DNA from: Geobacter sp. UBA1603
GTDB taxonomy: Bacteria > Desulfobacterota > Desulfuromonadia > Geobacterales > Pseudopelobacteraceae
DNA length: 11,429 nucleotides
Direction: 5' to 3'
Assembly (NCBI GenBank): GCA_002322035.1
Contig: DCNF01000019.1
Location: 1-11,429 of the forward strand
The position numbers and the translations under genes are program-made. Under the pieces are notes generated by a model. The model had not been told where the DNA came from. It saw only the letters and a program-made list of their open reading frames with translations, and did no database searches. Below are positions 1-8,388 of the stretch, in pieces (within the stretch, counting starts at the first letter, position 1; every line of letters begins with the position of its first letter).

Positions 1-2847
1 GATGTGGAGATTCGGGCCGCCGCCGAAGAGCCGTTCTGCGACCCGGTTATCCAGGAAGTCGCGGTCAATCGGCCACTGGCCCACGATTTCGACGTGCTCA
101 TCGAAGTCGGCTTCCGCCCCGGCGTCACCGACAACGTCGGGCGCACGGCGAAGGAGGCGATCCAGTACCTGACCGGCCGGCCGTTCGCCGATGGCGAAGC
201 GGTCTACACCTCGGTGCAGTACCTGCTGAAAGGGGCGGTCGACGTCGCCGCGGCCGAACGGATTGCCGCCGGTTTCCTGGCCAACGGCCTGATCCAGCGC
301 TGGACCATCGTCCCGGCGGCGCAATTCGACTTCGTCAAGGGGCTGCCGGCGACCGTGCCGAAGGTCGATGTCGGTGCGCACGCCATCACCGTGCGGGAGA
401 TCGACCTCGATGTCGACGATGCCGGGCTGATGCGGATCAGCAGGGACGGGATGCTGGCCCTGACCCTGGAGGAGATGAAGATCATCCAGGCTCATGCCGC
501 CGACCCGGCCGTGCAGGCGGCCCGGCAGCAGGCCGGCCTCGGCGCCAGGCTGACCGACTGCGAACTGGAGGCACTGGCCCAGACCTGGAGCGAGCACTGC
601 AAGCACAAGATCTTCGCCGGTACGGTCCGGTACGAGGATGAGCAGGGCAACGTCCAGGAGATCCGGTCACTCTTCAAAAGCTACATCCAGCGGACCACCA
701 GGGACGTCCGTGAGAAGCTGGGCGAACGCGACTTCTGCCTGTCGGTATTCAAGGACAACGCCGGGGTAATCCGCTTCAACGACGACTGGTCGCTGGTTTT
801 CAAGGTCGAGACCCACAATTCACCGTCGGCACTCGATCCGTACGGCGGGGCGCTGACCGGCATCGTCGGCGTCAACCGCGACCCGTTCGGGACCGGCCAG
901 GGTTCCAAGCTGATCTTCAACACCGACGTCTTCTGTTTTGCCGATCCGTTCTACGAGAAGCCTTTGCCGAAGCGTCTGCTGCATCCGCGCCGCATCTACG
1001 AAGGAGTTGTCGAAGGAGTCGAGCATGGCGGCAATAAGAGCGGTATTCCGACGGTCAACGGTTCGATCGTCTTTGACGAGCGATTTTGTGGCAAGCCGCT
1101 GGTATTTTGCGGCACTGCCGGACTGATGCCGGCCGAGGTCAACGGTATTCCCGGTCATGAAAAATCGATCAGACCGGGCGACCTGATTGTCATGGCCGGC
1201 GGTCGCATCGGTAAGGACGGTATCCATGGCGCCACCTTCTCTTCCGAGGAGTTGAACGAAAATTCTCCGGTGACGGCGGTGCAGATTGGTGACCCGATCA
1301 CTCAGAAGAGGATGTTCGATTTCCTGATCCGCGCCCGCGACAAAGGACTGTATCGATTTATCACCGACAACGGTGCCGGCGGCCTCTCGTCATCGATCGG
1401 AGAGATGTCGGGTGAGTGTGGCGGCTGCAGAATGGATCTTGCGAAAGCACCGCTTAAATATCCCGGTCTTAACCCCTGGGAAATACTGATTTCAGAGGCG
1501 CAGGAACGGATGAGCATGGCGGTACCTCCGGAAAAGATCGACGAGTTTCTGGCCATGGCAGGCCGTTTTGGTGTCGAGGCAACCGTGCTGGGCGAGTTCA
1601 CCGACAACGGCGTGTTTCAGATCATGTACGGTGACCGTACGGTGGCGTACCTGCCGATGGAATTCATGCACGAAGGGCTACCCCCCATGCAACTGCCGGC
1701 CAGGTGGATACCACCGGTCAATGAAGAGCCGGAACTTGTGGAGAAGATGGATTATACCGGCGACCTCATACAACTTCTGGCACGGCTCAACATCTGTTCC
1801 AAGGAGTCGGTGGTGCGCCGCTATGACCACGAGGTGCAGGGAGGGTCGGTGGTCAAGCCATTCACCGGCATTGCTAACGACGGCCCTTCTGATGCTGCCG
1901 TCGTCAGGCCGCTGCTTGACTCCTTTGAAGGGGTTGTTACCGCCCACGGTATCTGCCCGCGCTACTCGGATATCGATACCTACCACATGACCGCCAACGC
2001 CATCGATGAGGCGCTGCGCAATTATGTCGCTGTTGGCGGTTCCCTCGACCTGGTGGCCGGTCTGGACAATTTCTGCTGGTGTGATCCGGTGCTGTCGGAG
2101 AAGACCCCGGACGGCCCCTACAAGATGGCCCAGCTGGTCCGTTCCAATCAGGCGCTCTACGACGTCTGCATGGCCTACAACCTGCCGTTGATCTCCGGCA
2201 AGGACTCCATGAAGAACGACTTCTATGACGGTGGCGTCAAGATTTCAATACCGCCGACGCTGCTTTTCTCGGTCATCGGTAAGATTGAAGATGCCCGCAG
2301 GGCGGTGACCATGGATGTCAAGCGCGCCGGGGACATCGTCTACCTGCTGGGGGCGACCTCGAACGAACTGGGTGGCTCGGAATACCTGGCGATGCAGGGC
2401 ATGGTCGGCAACCGAGTGCCGAAGGTTGATACTGCCACAGCGTTAGAACGATACCGGGCGTACCTTGCGACGGTGGATGCCGGGCTGGTGGCCTCGTGCC
2501 ACGACCTGTCCGACGGTGGCCTGGCGGTGGCCGCAGCCGAATCAGCCTTCTCGGGCGGTTTCGGTATGCGTCTGGACCTCTCTAAAGTCGCCTGGAGCGG
2601 CCCGGAAGACGGCTGGAATGATGTTGCACTGCTTTTTTCGGAATCAGCCTCGCGCTTGCTGGTCACGGTTCGTCGCGAGGACCATGAAGCCTTCGAGGAA
2701 ATCATGGGTGAGACCTGCTGGTCGCGGATTGGCATGGTCACCGGGGATCAGGTGTTGGCAATCGAGGCCATAGAGGGACACGACGTGATCATGGCCGACC
2801 TGGCGGAGCTGAAGGAAGCCTGGCAGAAAACCTTGAGGGAGCTGTAA
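1..2847 (+). CDS. purL: Phosphoribosylformylglycinamidine synthase, synthetase subunit PurL with fused PurS-like repeats (5' partial)
   Basis: PurL makes FGAM from FGAR, ATP and ammonia, the fourth step of purine synthesis; PurQ supplies the ammonia. The frame is open to the window edge. The GTG at position 4 is probably internal, because the product seems to begin inside a domain; by family length I expect roughly 50 more residues upstream. Counting that GTG as residue 1, residues 1-20 look like the end of one PurS-like unit (DPVIQEVAV). Residues 30-105 form a second unit (VEVGF-type PGVTDN segment, ending GLIQRWTIV). The synthetase follows: SEHCKHK at 196-202, the ATP-site motif ETHNSPSA from 269, DNGAGG at 455-460, SGKDSM at 731-736 and HDLSDGG from 833. 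The in-window 947 residues exceed small PurL (about 740) and fall short of large PurL (about 1,290), which carries the glutaminase; here that is the next gene. The ATP motif has Ser where many relatives have a second His. The family assignment is secure. Confidence 0.96.
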   Translation, partial: DVEIRAAAEEPFCDPVIQEVAVNRPLAHDFDVLIEVGFRPGVTDNVGRTAKEAIQYLTGRPFADGEAVYTSVQYLLKGAVDVAAAERIAAGFLANGLIQRWTIVPAAQFDFVKGLPATVPKVDVGAHAITVREIDLDVDDAGLMRISRDGMLALTLEEMKIIQAHAADPAVQAARQQAGLGARLTDCELEALAQTWSEHCKHKIFAGTVRYEDEQGNVQEIRSLFKSYIQRTTRDVREKLGERDFCLSVFKDNAGVIRFNDDWSLVFKVETHNSPSALDPYGGALTGIVGVNRDPFGTGQGSKLIFNTDVFCFADPFYEKPLPKRLLHPRRIYEGVVEGVEHGGNKSGIPTVNGSIVFDERFCGKPLVFCGTAGLMPAEVNGIPGHEKSIRPGDLIVMAGGRIGKDGIHGATFSSEELNENSPVTAVQIGDPITQKRMFDFLIRARDKGLYRFITDNGAGGLSSSIGEMSGECGGCRMDLAKAPLKYPGLNPWEILISEAQERMSMAVPPEKIDEFLAMAGRFGVEATVLGEFTDNGVFQIMYGDRTVAYLPMEFMHEGLPPMQLPARWIPPVNEEPELVEKMDYTGDLIQLLARLNICSKESVVRRYDHEVQGGSVVKPFTGIANDGPSDAAVVRPLLDSFEGVVTAHGICPRYSDIDTYHMTANAIDEALRNYVAVGGSLDLVAGLDNFCWCDPVLSEKTPDGPYKMAQLVRSNQALYDVCMAYNLPLISGKDSMKNDFYDGGVKISIPPTLLFSVIGKIEDARRAVTMDVKRAGDIVYLLGATSNELGGSEYLAMQGMVGNRVPKVDTATALERYRAYLATVDAGLVASCHDLSDGGLAVAAAESAFSGGFGMRLDLSKVAWSGPEDGWNDVALLFSESASRLLVTVRREDHEAFEEIMGETCWSRIGMVTGDQVLAIEAIEGHDVIMADLAELKEAWQKTLREL

Positions 2848-2848
2848 G

Positions 2849-3679
2849 ATGGAATCAAAGACACGCGCACTAGTTATAACTGGTAACGGCACCAACTGCG
2901 AGAACGAGGCTGCCCATGCCTGCCGACTGGGGGGATTCGACGAGGCTGTCATCGCCCATATCGCTGAAATTCTCTCCGGCGAGCTGCGGCTGGATGATTT
3001 CCATTTCCTCAACCTGACCGGCGGTTTTCTCGATGGTGATGACCTTGGAAGCGCCAAGGCCCAGGCCAACCGCCTGACCCATGCTGCGGTCTGTGGCAGC
3101 GGCGAGAAACTGGTGGATCAGTTCATACGCTTCATTGCCGACGGCAAGCTGATCCTCGGGGTCTGCAACGGCTTCCAGTTGATGGTCAAGATGGGGATGC
3201 TTCCCGGATTCGATGGCCACTACCTGTCACAGTCAGTGACATTGACCCATAACGACTGCGGCCGTTTCCAGGATCGCTGGTGTTATCTCAAGGTTGATGA
3301 CGCTTCTCCCTGTGTCTTTACCGCGGGAATCACGGGGGGGCTCTACCTACCGGTACGCCATGGGGAGGGTAAAATGCTCTGCGAATCTGATGCTGTGCTC
3401 GCCCGGATCGAGCAGGAACATCTCTCTGTTCTAAAGTACAGTGGACCTGACTACGGTGAGCCTAACATGCAGTTTCCGGCCAATCCCAACGGCTCAACCA
3501 ATGCCATTGCCGGGCTCTGCGACCCGACCGGCCGTCTGATGGGGCTCATGCCGCACCCTGAGGCATTTGTCCACTACACCCAGCATCCACGTTGGACCCG
3601 TGAAGAACTGCCCGAAGATGGAGATGGTCTGGTACTGTACAAAAATGCGGCGGAGTACATAAGGGAGAATCTGATATGA
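2849..3679 (+). CDS. purQ: Phosphoribosylformylglycinamidine synthase, glutaminase subunit PurQ
   Basis: This class I glutamine amidotransferase releases ammonia from glutamine and passes it to PurL. The N-terminal [12 protein letters not shown] is typical of PurQ. The nucleophile is Cys106 in GVCNGFQ, and the catalytic pair His236 and Glu238 lies in MPHPEAF. HGEGKM is a further conserved family segment. At 276 residues it is longer than the roughly 227-residue Bacillus-type PurQ and more like the glutaminase domain of large PurL. That fits a partner PurL that already carries PurS-like sequence. The ATG lies one base after the purL stop. A strong GAGGGAG ribosome binding site sits at 2835-2841, seven bases before the start. 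The near-zero gap implies co-translation with purL at matched levels. Confidence 0.96.
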   Translation: MESKTRALVITGNGTNCENEAAHACRLGGFDEAVIAHIAEILSGELRLDDFHFLNLTGGFLDGDDLGSAKAQANRLTHAAVCGSGEKLVDQFIRFIADGKLILGVCNGFQLMVKMGMLPGFDGHYLSQSVTLTHNDCGRFQDRWCYLKVDDASPCVFTAGITGGLYLPVRHGEGKMLCESDAVLARIEQEHLSVLKYSGPDYGEPNMQFPANPNGSTNAIAGLCDPTGRLMGLMPHPEAFVHYTQHPRWTREELPEDGDGLVLYKNAAEYIRENLI

Positions 3680-5106
3680 ACTTTACCCGCCCCCAGGAAG
3701 AATGCGGTATTTTCGGCGTTTACGGCCATCCTGAAGCCTCCAACCTGACCTATCTCGGACTGTACGCCCTCCAGCATCGCGGCCAGGAAAGCTGTGGTAT
3801 TGTCTCATCAGACGGAGGTGGGTTATACGCCCACAAGCGGATGGGGCTGGTTGCTGATGTTTTTGGAAATCCAGAAATTTTTAAAAAGCTTCCAGGTACA
3901 TCGGCTATTGGACATGTTCGCTATTCCACAGCCGGTGCGTCGGTCGAGAAGAATGTCCAGCCGATCATGGTCGATTATTCCCGCGGTTCCATCGCCGTGG
4001 CACACAACGGCAACCTGGTCAATGCCCAGATACTGAAGGCTGAACTGGAGGCCTACGGCTCGATATTTCAGACTACCATGGATACGGAAATCATCATCCA
4101 CCTGCTGGCGATTTCCCGGACCAACTCACTGGTTGACCGGATCGTCGACTCGCTGAATCGGATCAAAGGGGCATACTGTCTTCTGTTTTTGACCGAATCC
4201 CGCATGATCGCTGTCCGTGACCCGAACGGGTTCCGGCCGCTTTGTCTCGGAAAGCTGGGGGACGGTTGGGTGGTGGCTTCGGAAAGCTGTGCCCTCGACC
4301 TGATCGAAGCGGAGTTCGTGCGGGAGATCGAACCGGGTGAGATGATTGTCTGCACCCGTGACGGGGCGATCGAGTCGCTGTTCCCGTTCAAGAAGGTCAC
4401 ACCGACCCCCTGCATTTTCGAGTTTGTGTATTTTGCCCGCCCCGATTCGTACATCTTCGGAAAAAACGTCTACATGGCCCGTAAGGAGCTTGGGCGCCAA
4501 CTCGCCCGGGAGTACCCGATAGAAGCGGATGTGGTGATCGCCGTGCCTGATTCCGGTGTGCCCGCTGCCATGGGGTATGCCGAGGAATCAGGCATTCCGT
4601 TCGAACTGGGGCTGATCCGCAACCACTATGTCGGGCGGACCTTTATCGAGCCGGCCCAATCGATCCGCCATTTTGGTGTCAAGATCAAGCTTAATCCGGT
4701 GCGCGAACTATTGAAGGGCAAACGGGTGGTGGTGATCGACGATTCGATCGTTCGGGGCACCACGTCGCGCAAGATTGTCAAAATGGTCAGAAATGCCGGG
4801 GCCAGCGAAGTGCATATGCGTATTTCATCACCCCCCACGAGCTACCCTTGTTACTACGGTATTGACACCCCGAATCGAAAGGAGCTGATCTCATCATCCC
4901 ACTCGATCGAGGAGATCTGTCGATACATCACTGCCGACTCCCTGGGATACCTCTCTGAAGATGGCCTGGTATCTTCGGTCGGCGTTGGGGGAACTGAGTT
5001 CTGCAAGGCCTGTTTTGCCGGTGATTATCCGGTTGCATTTCCCAAGCCTGTCGATAAACCGCAGATGGGACTATTTACCGAGGAGGATTACAAAGAACAT
5101 GACTGA
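3676..5106 (+). CDS. purF: Amidophosphoribosyltransferase PurF
   Basis: PurF makes 5-phosphoribosylamine from PRPP and glutamine, the committed step of purine synthesis. The 476-residue protein starts with a nine-residue leader (MNFTRPQEE) before CGIFGVYG. By analogy with Bacillus PurF, the leader is cleaved to expose Cys10 as the N-terminal nucleophile. The Ntn glutaminase domain spans about 10-240, with HRGQES and RYSTAG segments. The phosphoribosyltransferase domain follows, with PRPP-binding loop [13 protein letters not shown] (Asp355, Asp356). Cys246, Cys392, Cys443 and Cys446 (FCKACF) match the spacing of the four [4Fe-4S] ligands of the Bacillus-type enzyme, so it is probably the iron-sulfur form, unlike E. 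coli PurF. The start overlaps the purQ stop as ATGA, with GGGAGA at 3663-3668 as ribosome binding site. Confidence 0.97.
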   Translation: MNFTRPQEECGIFGVYGHPEASNLTYLGLYALQHRGQESCGIVSSDGGGLYAHKRMGLVADVFGNPEIFKKLPGTSAIGHVRYSTAGASVEKNVQPIMVDYSRGSIAVAHNGNLVNAQILKAELEAYGSIFQTTMDTEIIIHLLAISRTNSLVDRIVDSLNRIKGAYCLLFLTESRMIAVRDPNGFRPLCLGKLGDGWVVASESCALDLIEAEFVREIEPGEMIVCTRDGAIESLFPFKKVTPTPCIFEFVYFARPDSYIFGKNVYMARKELGRQLAREYPIEADVVIAVPDSGVPAAMGYAEESGIPFELGLIRNHYVGRTFIEPAQSIRHFGVKIKLNPVRELLKGKRVVVIDDSIVRGTTSRKIVKMVRNAGASEVHMRISSPPTSYPCYYGIDTPNRKELISSSHSIEEICRYITADSLGYLSEDGLVSSVGVGGTEFCKACFAGDYPVAFPKPVDKPQMGLFTEEDYKEHD

Positions 5107-5647
5107 ACGCGAACGATTGAAGCAGATCATCCTGGAGCTGTCCTACGAAAAACGGCTGGTAACCCTGGCATCGGGTCGCCAGAGCGATTTCTACTTTGAC
5201 GGCAAGCAGACCACCCTTCATGCTGAAGGTGGCTGGCTTGTCGGCAAGCTGTTTTACGAAGCGGTGAAGGATGTGGATGGCGTCCAGGCGGTGGGCGGCA
5301 TCACCCTCGGCGCCGATCCGATTGCCACTGCGACCTCAATCGCGGCACATCTCGACGGGAAGAGCATCCACGCCTTCATCATCCGCAAGGAGCCGAAGGG
5401 ACATGGCACCGGCCAGTGGCTGGAAGGACGCAAGAACCTGCCGCCCGGCACGAAGGTCGTCATTGTCGAGGATGTTGTTACCACGGGCGGGTCGTCCATG
5501 AAGGCGGTTAACCGGGCCAAGGAAGAGGGGCTGGACGTCCTCGGCATTGTGACGCTCGTCGACCGAGAGGAAGGCGGCCGCGAAAATATCGAAGCCGAAG
5601 GCTACTGGCTGAAAGCACTTTTTACCAAGAGTCAGCTGGTTGGTTAG
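5099..5647 (+). CDS. pyrE: Orotate phosphoribosyltransferase PyrE
   Basis: PyrE converts orotate and PRPP to OMP, the fifth step of pyrimidine synthesis. The 182-residue product MTERERLKQ... carries the PRPP-binding loop [12 protein letters not shown] (Glu124, Asp125) and the flexible-loop segment [11 protein letters not shown] typical of orotate phosphoribosyltransferases. The reading frame is open further upstream inside purF, but I chose the ATG at 5099. It gives the usual protein start and family length, and GAGGAGG at 5080-5086 lies 12 bases before it. That spacing is somewhat long, so translation may depend partly on coupling: the start lies eight bases inside the end of purF. Sitting directly behind purF, it places a second PRPP consumer, from the pyrimidine pathway, in the purine operon. 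Confidence 0.94.
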   Translation: MTERERLKQIILELSYEKRLVTLASGRQSDFYFDGKQTTLHAEGGWLVGKLFYEAVKDVDGVQAVGGITLGADPIATATSIAAHLDGKSIHAFIIRKEPKGHGTGQWLEGRKNLPPGTKVVIVEDVVTTGGSSMKAVNRAKEEGLDVLGIVTLVDREEGGRENIEAEGYWLKALFTKSQLVG

Positions 5648-5737
5648 TCACTTTCGCCCGGATGTTCTGATGGAGCATCGGATTGTTCAGTGTGCAGCCG
5701 CTTCCGCACACCTACTCCATAATTGACCGAGGTGGCC
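5648..5737 (+). other. pyrE-pyrF intergenic gap with small hairpin
   Basis: This 90-nt gap is the only sizeable break in the plus-strand nucleotide cluster. It contains an inverted repeat, GTGTGC at 5690-5695 and GCACAC at 5706-5711, with a 10-nt loop. No T-run follows, so it is not a standard intrinsic terminator; it may be an RNA-processing or stabilising stem, or chance. CATAAT at 5718-5723 resembles a -10 box, but I found no fitting -35 box. GAGGTGG at 5729-5735 serves as the pyrF ribosome binding site. Confidence 0.4.
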
Positions 5738-6460
5738 ATGACACCCGAAGCAGCGCGTGACAAGATTATTTTTGCCCTCGACGTGAACGGTTTGGACGAT
5801 ATCGAACTCTGGTCGGAACGGCTGGCCGGCCATGTCGGCATGTTCAAGGTCGGTAAAGAGCTGTTCACTGCCACCGGTCCCGAGGCGGTGAGGCTGGTTC
5901 AGTGCCATGGCGGCCGGGTGTTCCTCGATCTTAAGTACCACGATATTCCCAATACGGTGGCTAAAGCAATGGTCGAAGCTGCCCGCATGGGCGTGCAGTT
6001 GGCGAACCTCCATGCCCTGGGGGGCGAGGAGATGATGGCAACGGCTGCTTCGGCGGTGAGGAAGGAATTTGGTGATGATCGCCCGAAACTGCTTGCGGTG
6101 ACGGTTCTGACATCATCCACAGAAGAAACCCTGCGCGGGGTCGGCATTGACCGGCCGGTTCGGGATATGGTGGTGCGACTGGCCCAGCTGGCCCGTAATG
6201 CCGGCATGGACGGCGTGGTGGCCTCGCCGCTTGAGATAGGGCTGATCCGGGAAGCCTGCGGCCCCGATTTTCTGATCGTAACCCCTGGCGTGCGGCCCTC
6301 CTTTGCCGCTGCCGATGACCAGAAGCGGATCATGACTCCGGTCGAGGCGGTCAACGAAGGTGCTGATTATCTGGTGATCGGCCGTCCGATTGCAAAGGCC
6401 TCTGATCCGGTCGCCGCCGCCCGTATGATTGTCGATGAAATCATGGCCGGTGCGCCATGA
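5738..6460 (+). CDS. pyrF: Orotidine 5'-phosphate decarboxylase PyrF
   Basis: PyrF decarboxylates OMP to UMP, the last step of de novo UMP synthesis, and so uses the product of PyrE. The 240-residue TIM-barrel protein has the N-terminal IIFALDVNG strand, FKVGKELF, and the catalytic signature DLKYHDIPNTV, with Asp64, Lys66 and Asp69 forming the D-x-K-x-x-D charge array. TPGVRPS and the phosphate-binding ADYLVIGRPI are near the C-terminus. A TTG at 5723 would add five residues but lacks a ribosome binding site. The ATG at 5738 is preceded by GAGG at 5729-5732 with a five-base gap, and it gives the usual family length. The gene overlaps rlmB by four bases (ATGA). Confidence 0.95.
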   Translation: MTPEAARDKIIFALDVNGLDDIELWSERLAGHVGMFKVGKELFTATGPEAVRLVQCHGGRVFLDLKYHDIPNTVAKAMVEAARMGVQLANLHALGGEEMMATAASAVRKEFGDDRPKLLAVTVLTSSTEETLRGVGIDRPVRDMVVRLAQLARNAGMDGVVASPLEIGLIREACGPDFLIVTPGVRPSFAAADDQKRIMTPVEAVNEGADYLVIGRPIAKASDPVAAARMIVDEIMAGAP

Positions 6461-7191
6461 AAGGTGACCTCGTTTTTGGCGTAAATCCTGTCCGGGAGGC
6501 CCTGCGTGGTTCGCGCGGGGCTTTTGCGCTGTACCTGCAGATCGGCGCCAGCGACCATCGGCTGGAAAAAATTGTGGCGCTGGCCGGGCAGCGCGGTGTG
6601 CCGCTGCACCGACGTGAGAAGACGGACCTGACGCGGATGTGCGGATCGTCTCACCATCAGGGGGTGGCCCTTGACGTGGAGCCATTTCCCTATGCTGATA
6701 TCGATCAGGTTGTGGCCGAAGCGTCAGAATCCGGGGCTCCCGGTCTTCTTCTGGTATTGGATGGCATTCAGGATCCCCATAATCTCGGGGCACTGATCCG
6801 TTCTGCGGCCTGTGCCGGGGCCAATGCCGTCATCATTCCCAGGGACCGGGCCTGCGGTGTTACCGGTGCGGCGGAGAAGGCGTCAGCCGGAGCGGCCGAA
6901 ACGGTGCCGGTTGTGCAGGTAACCAATATATCCCAGGCGCTGGAGTCGCTGAAAACAGCAGGCTACTGGGTCTACGGCCTGACGGGTGAAGCATCTTCGC
7001 GATTGTACGACATCGATTTTTCAGGAAATGTCGTGCTGGTAATCGGCGCTGAAGGGGAGGGGATCAGGCCGCTGGTGAGAAAACAGTGCGATGTGCTGAT
7101 GTCGATACCTCTGCACGGCGGGGTTGGATCGCTGAATGCTTCGGTTGCCGGAGGTATCGCCCTGTTTGAGGTGGCTAAAAAACTGCGTTGA
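6457..7191 (+). CDS. rlmB: SpoU/TrmH-family RNA 2'-O-methyltransferase, RlmB-like
   Basis: This SPOUT-fold, SAM-dependent methyltransferase probably methylates the 2'-OH of a guanosine in 23S rRNA (G2251 in E. coli for RlmB). The 244 residues show the group architecture. An N-terminal substrate-binding domain (about 1-80) starts with GVNPVREAL and contains HHQGVALDV. A knotted catalytic domain follows: motif 1 DPHNLGALIRSA with the catalytic Arg115, motif 2 VLVIGAEGEGI, and motif 3 IPLHGGVGSLNASVA with Asn227. The ATG overlaps the pyrF stop by four bases, so it appears to be the last gene of the cluster. Other TrmH-type targets cannot be excluded from sequence alone. Only 21 bases separate its stop from that of the convergent aldolase-family gene, and no clear terminator is visible between them. 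Confidence 0.88.
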   Translation: MKGDLVFGVNPVREALRGSRGAFALYLQIGASDHRLEKIVALAGQRGVPLHRREKTDLTRMCGSSHHQGVALDVEPFPYADIDQVVAEASESGAPGLLLVLDGIQDPHNLGALIRSAACAGANAVIIPRDRACGVTGAAEKASAGAAETVPVVQVTNISQALESLKTAGYWVYGLTGEASSRLYDIDFSGNVVLVIGAEGEGIRPLVRKQCDVLMSIPLHGGVGSLNASVAGGIALFEVAKKLR

Positions 7192-7212
7192 GGGTTCTGC
7201 GAAGGCCGGTTT

Positions 7213-8385
7213 TTATGTCTGCCAGAGTTGATCAAAACGCTTGAAATATTCGTTGCGGCACCAGTTTTCTACATCGACAAGTGCCTGAAACGCTTCTTTG
7301 AAGTCGTTGCGGCCGATTGAAAATACACCGTGGCCATAGACAATTGCCCGACCTGGTTCTCCGATGACCGGCGGCACATTTTTGGCTAATCCTCCCGCTC
7401 CAATCTCTCCGGCAACGACCGGGGTTCCCCCCAGAAATCTGACTTTCGGGCAGTCTCTCCAGCAGTCTTTGACCTGGCACCCATCGGCATCATCGCAGAG
7501 CATACTCATAATGACGGCGAATCGCGGATGTCCATGCAGAATGCTTCTGCATCCCGTAGCTACAAAAATCTGCCGATGGGCGGCCAGTTCGCTTGATGCT
7601 GTGATTCCGACAGTTGAGCTGTTTTCAAAGGGTACCGGATCGATGCATCCTTCGAGCGTGTCCAGAGAAGAAGCGGTCTGGGAGATGTAGATCAGGTCGC
7701 CGTCTGAATAGGAAATATTGCCGAAGAAGGAGTCAACCAGGCCGCGCTGCACGGTGTATCGCCCGACCCGGCAGATCTCGTCAAGTATTTCCATTTTATG
7801 CTGTAGTGGCCCGCCGCGAAATTCAAGGCCGTCGGCCGTCAGAGGAGAAAGCCAGCAGTTGCGAAAATTCCGGAAGGCATTCATTTCTTCCGTCAGTATG
7901 AACCCGGTGTGCAGCAGGTCTTTGAGATAGTGGATAAATGTGGAGTGAAAGACCGACGACCAATTGATGTAGGCCTGCTCAATGGTCAGTGTGCCTGTTG
8001 CAACGATGCCGAGCCCTTCGACAATAACGCCTTTGCGGCTGGCGAGCAGTCGGGCAATGGCGGAGGCTCCGTCATCCCGCAATTGGTCACGGCGCAGAAA
8101 CGGAATGTCGTGCAGAAACGTCCGTGTCTCGGTGTCGTGTGGGATAAGGACGCTTTCATGCGGGGCGGTGCGCCGCAGCAGGAAATCAGCAAAGGGGAGT
8201 GACGGACGGGCCACGCAGAGGGCCAGGCAGTTCAGGTGGCCAAGTATCTCACCCGCAATCCGGGACAGTTCTTCCGCTCCGCCGGTCAGCATGATGTCAT
8301 CCTGGGCGGCGAAGGCCATGCATCCCGCTTCAGCCGACCGGTCCGCTTCGAGTTTGCCCAGGTATGCTGTGATCTGGTCCCGCAT
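7213..8385 (-). CDS. Two-domain class II aldolase/adducin-family protein, substrate unknown
   Basis: The C-terminal half (about 200-390) is a class II aldolase-type domain. It has the phosphate-binding-like GNIS at 222-225, SSE with Glu266, the zinc ligand pair His284 and His286 in HGHP, and a third ligand His352 in YGHGVFSIG. The family includes fuculose-phosphate aldolase, ribulose-phosphate epimerase and MtnB dehydratase, so activity on a sugar phosphate or related hydroxy-acid is plausible; I cannot name the substrate. The N-terminal half looks like a degenerate copy: VIVEGLGIVATG at 120-131 aligns with AIVYGHGVFSIG, but Leu125 replaces the zinc-binding His, and ARPS replaces HGHP. Cys297, Cys303, Cys308 and Cys312 cluster in an insert after the HGHP helix. 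There is no signal peptide, so it is probably cytoplasmic. It starts three bases after the M23 peptidase stop, in the same frame, without a recognisable ribosome binding site. Confidence 0.82.
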   Translation of the reverse strand: MRDQITAYLGKLEADRSAEAGCMAFAAQDDIMLTGGAEELSRIAGEILGHLNCLALCVARPSLPFADFLLRRTAPHESVLIPHDTETRTFLHDIPFLRRDQLRDDGASAIARLLASRKGVIVEGLGIVATGTLTIEQAYINWSSVFHSTFIHYLKDLLHTGFILTEEMNAFRNFRNCWLSPLTADGLEFRGGPLQHKMEILDEICRVGRYTVQRGLVDSFFGNISYSDGDLIYISQTASSLDTLEGCIDPVPFENSSTVGITASSELAAHRQIFVATGCRSILHGHPRFAVIMSMLCDDADGCQVKDCWRDCPKVRFLGGTPVVAGEIGAGGLAKNVPPVIGEPGRAIVYGHGVFSIGRNDFKEAFQALVDVENWCRNEYFKRFDQLWQT

Positions 8386-8388
8386 CAG

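Noticed and set aside
820..1227. Minus-strand frame of 135 codons inside purL
   Set aside because: It is a shadow of the conserved PurL ATP-binding region, with no plausible start context or family.
1..2847. Base-composition drop along purL (roughly 65% GC in a sampled early line, 52% in a line near 1450) as a sign of recombination
   Set aside because: Only a few lines were counted by eye. The change is gradual and protein motifs are continuous, so ordinary variation explains it.
4961..5098. 46-residue N-terminal extension of PyrE into purF
   Set aside because: It would overlap purF by almost 150 bases. The ATG at 5099 has an upstream GAGGAGG and gives the normal protein length.
6113..6793. 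Long minus-strand reading frame (226 codons) antisense to pyrF and rlmB
   Set aside because: The translation is low-complexity and rich in Arg, Pro and His, with no family resemblance. It lies opposite two genes with intact motifs, so it is a by-product of GC-rich codon use.
7192..7212. Bidirectional terminator between rlmB and the convergent aldolase gene
   Set aside because: An A-run lies before and a T-run after the stop codons, but the stem between them has several mismatches, so I cannot support a hairpin.
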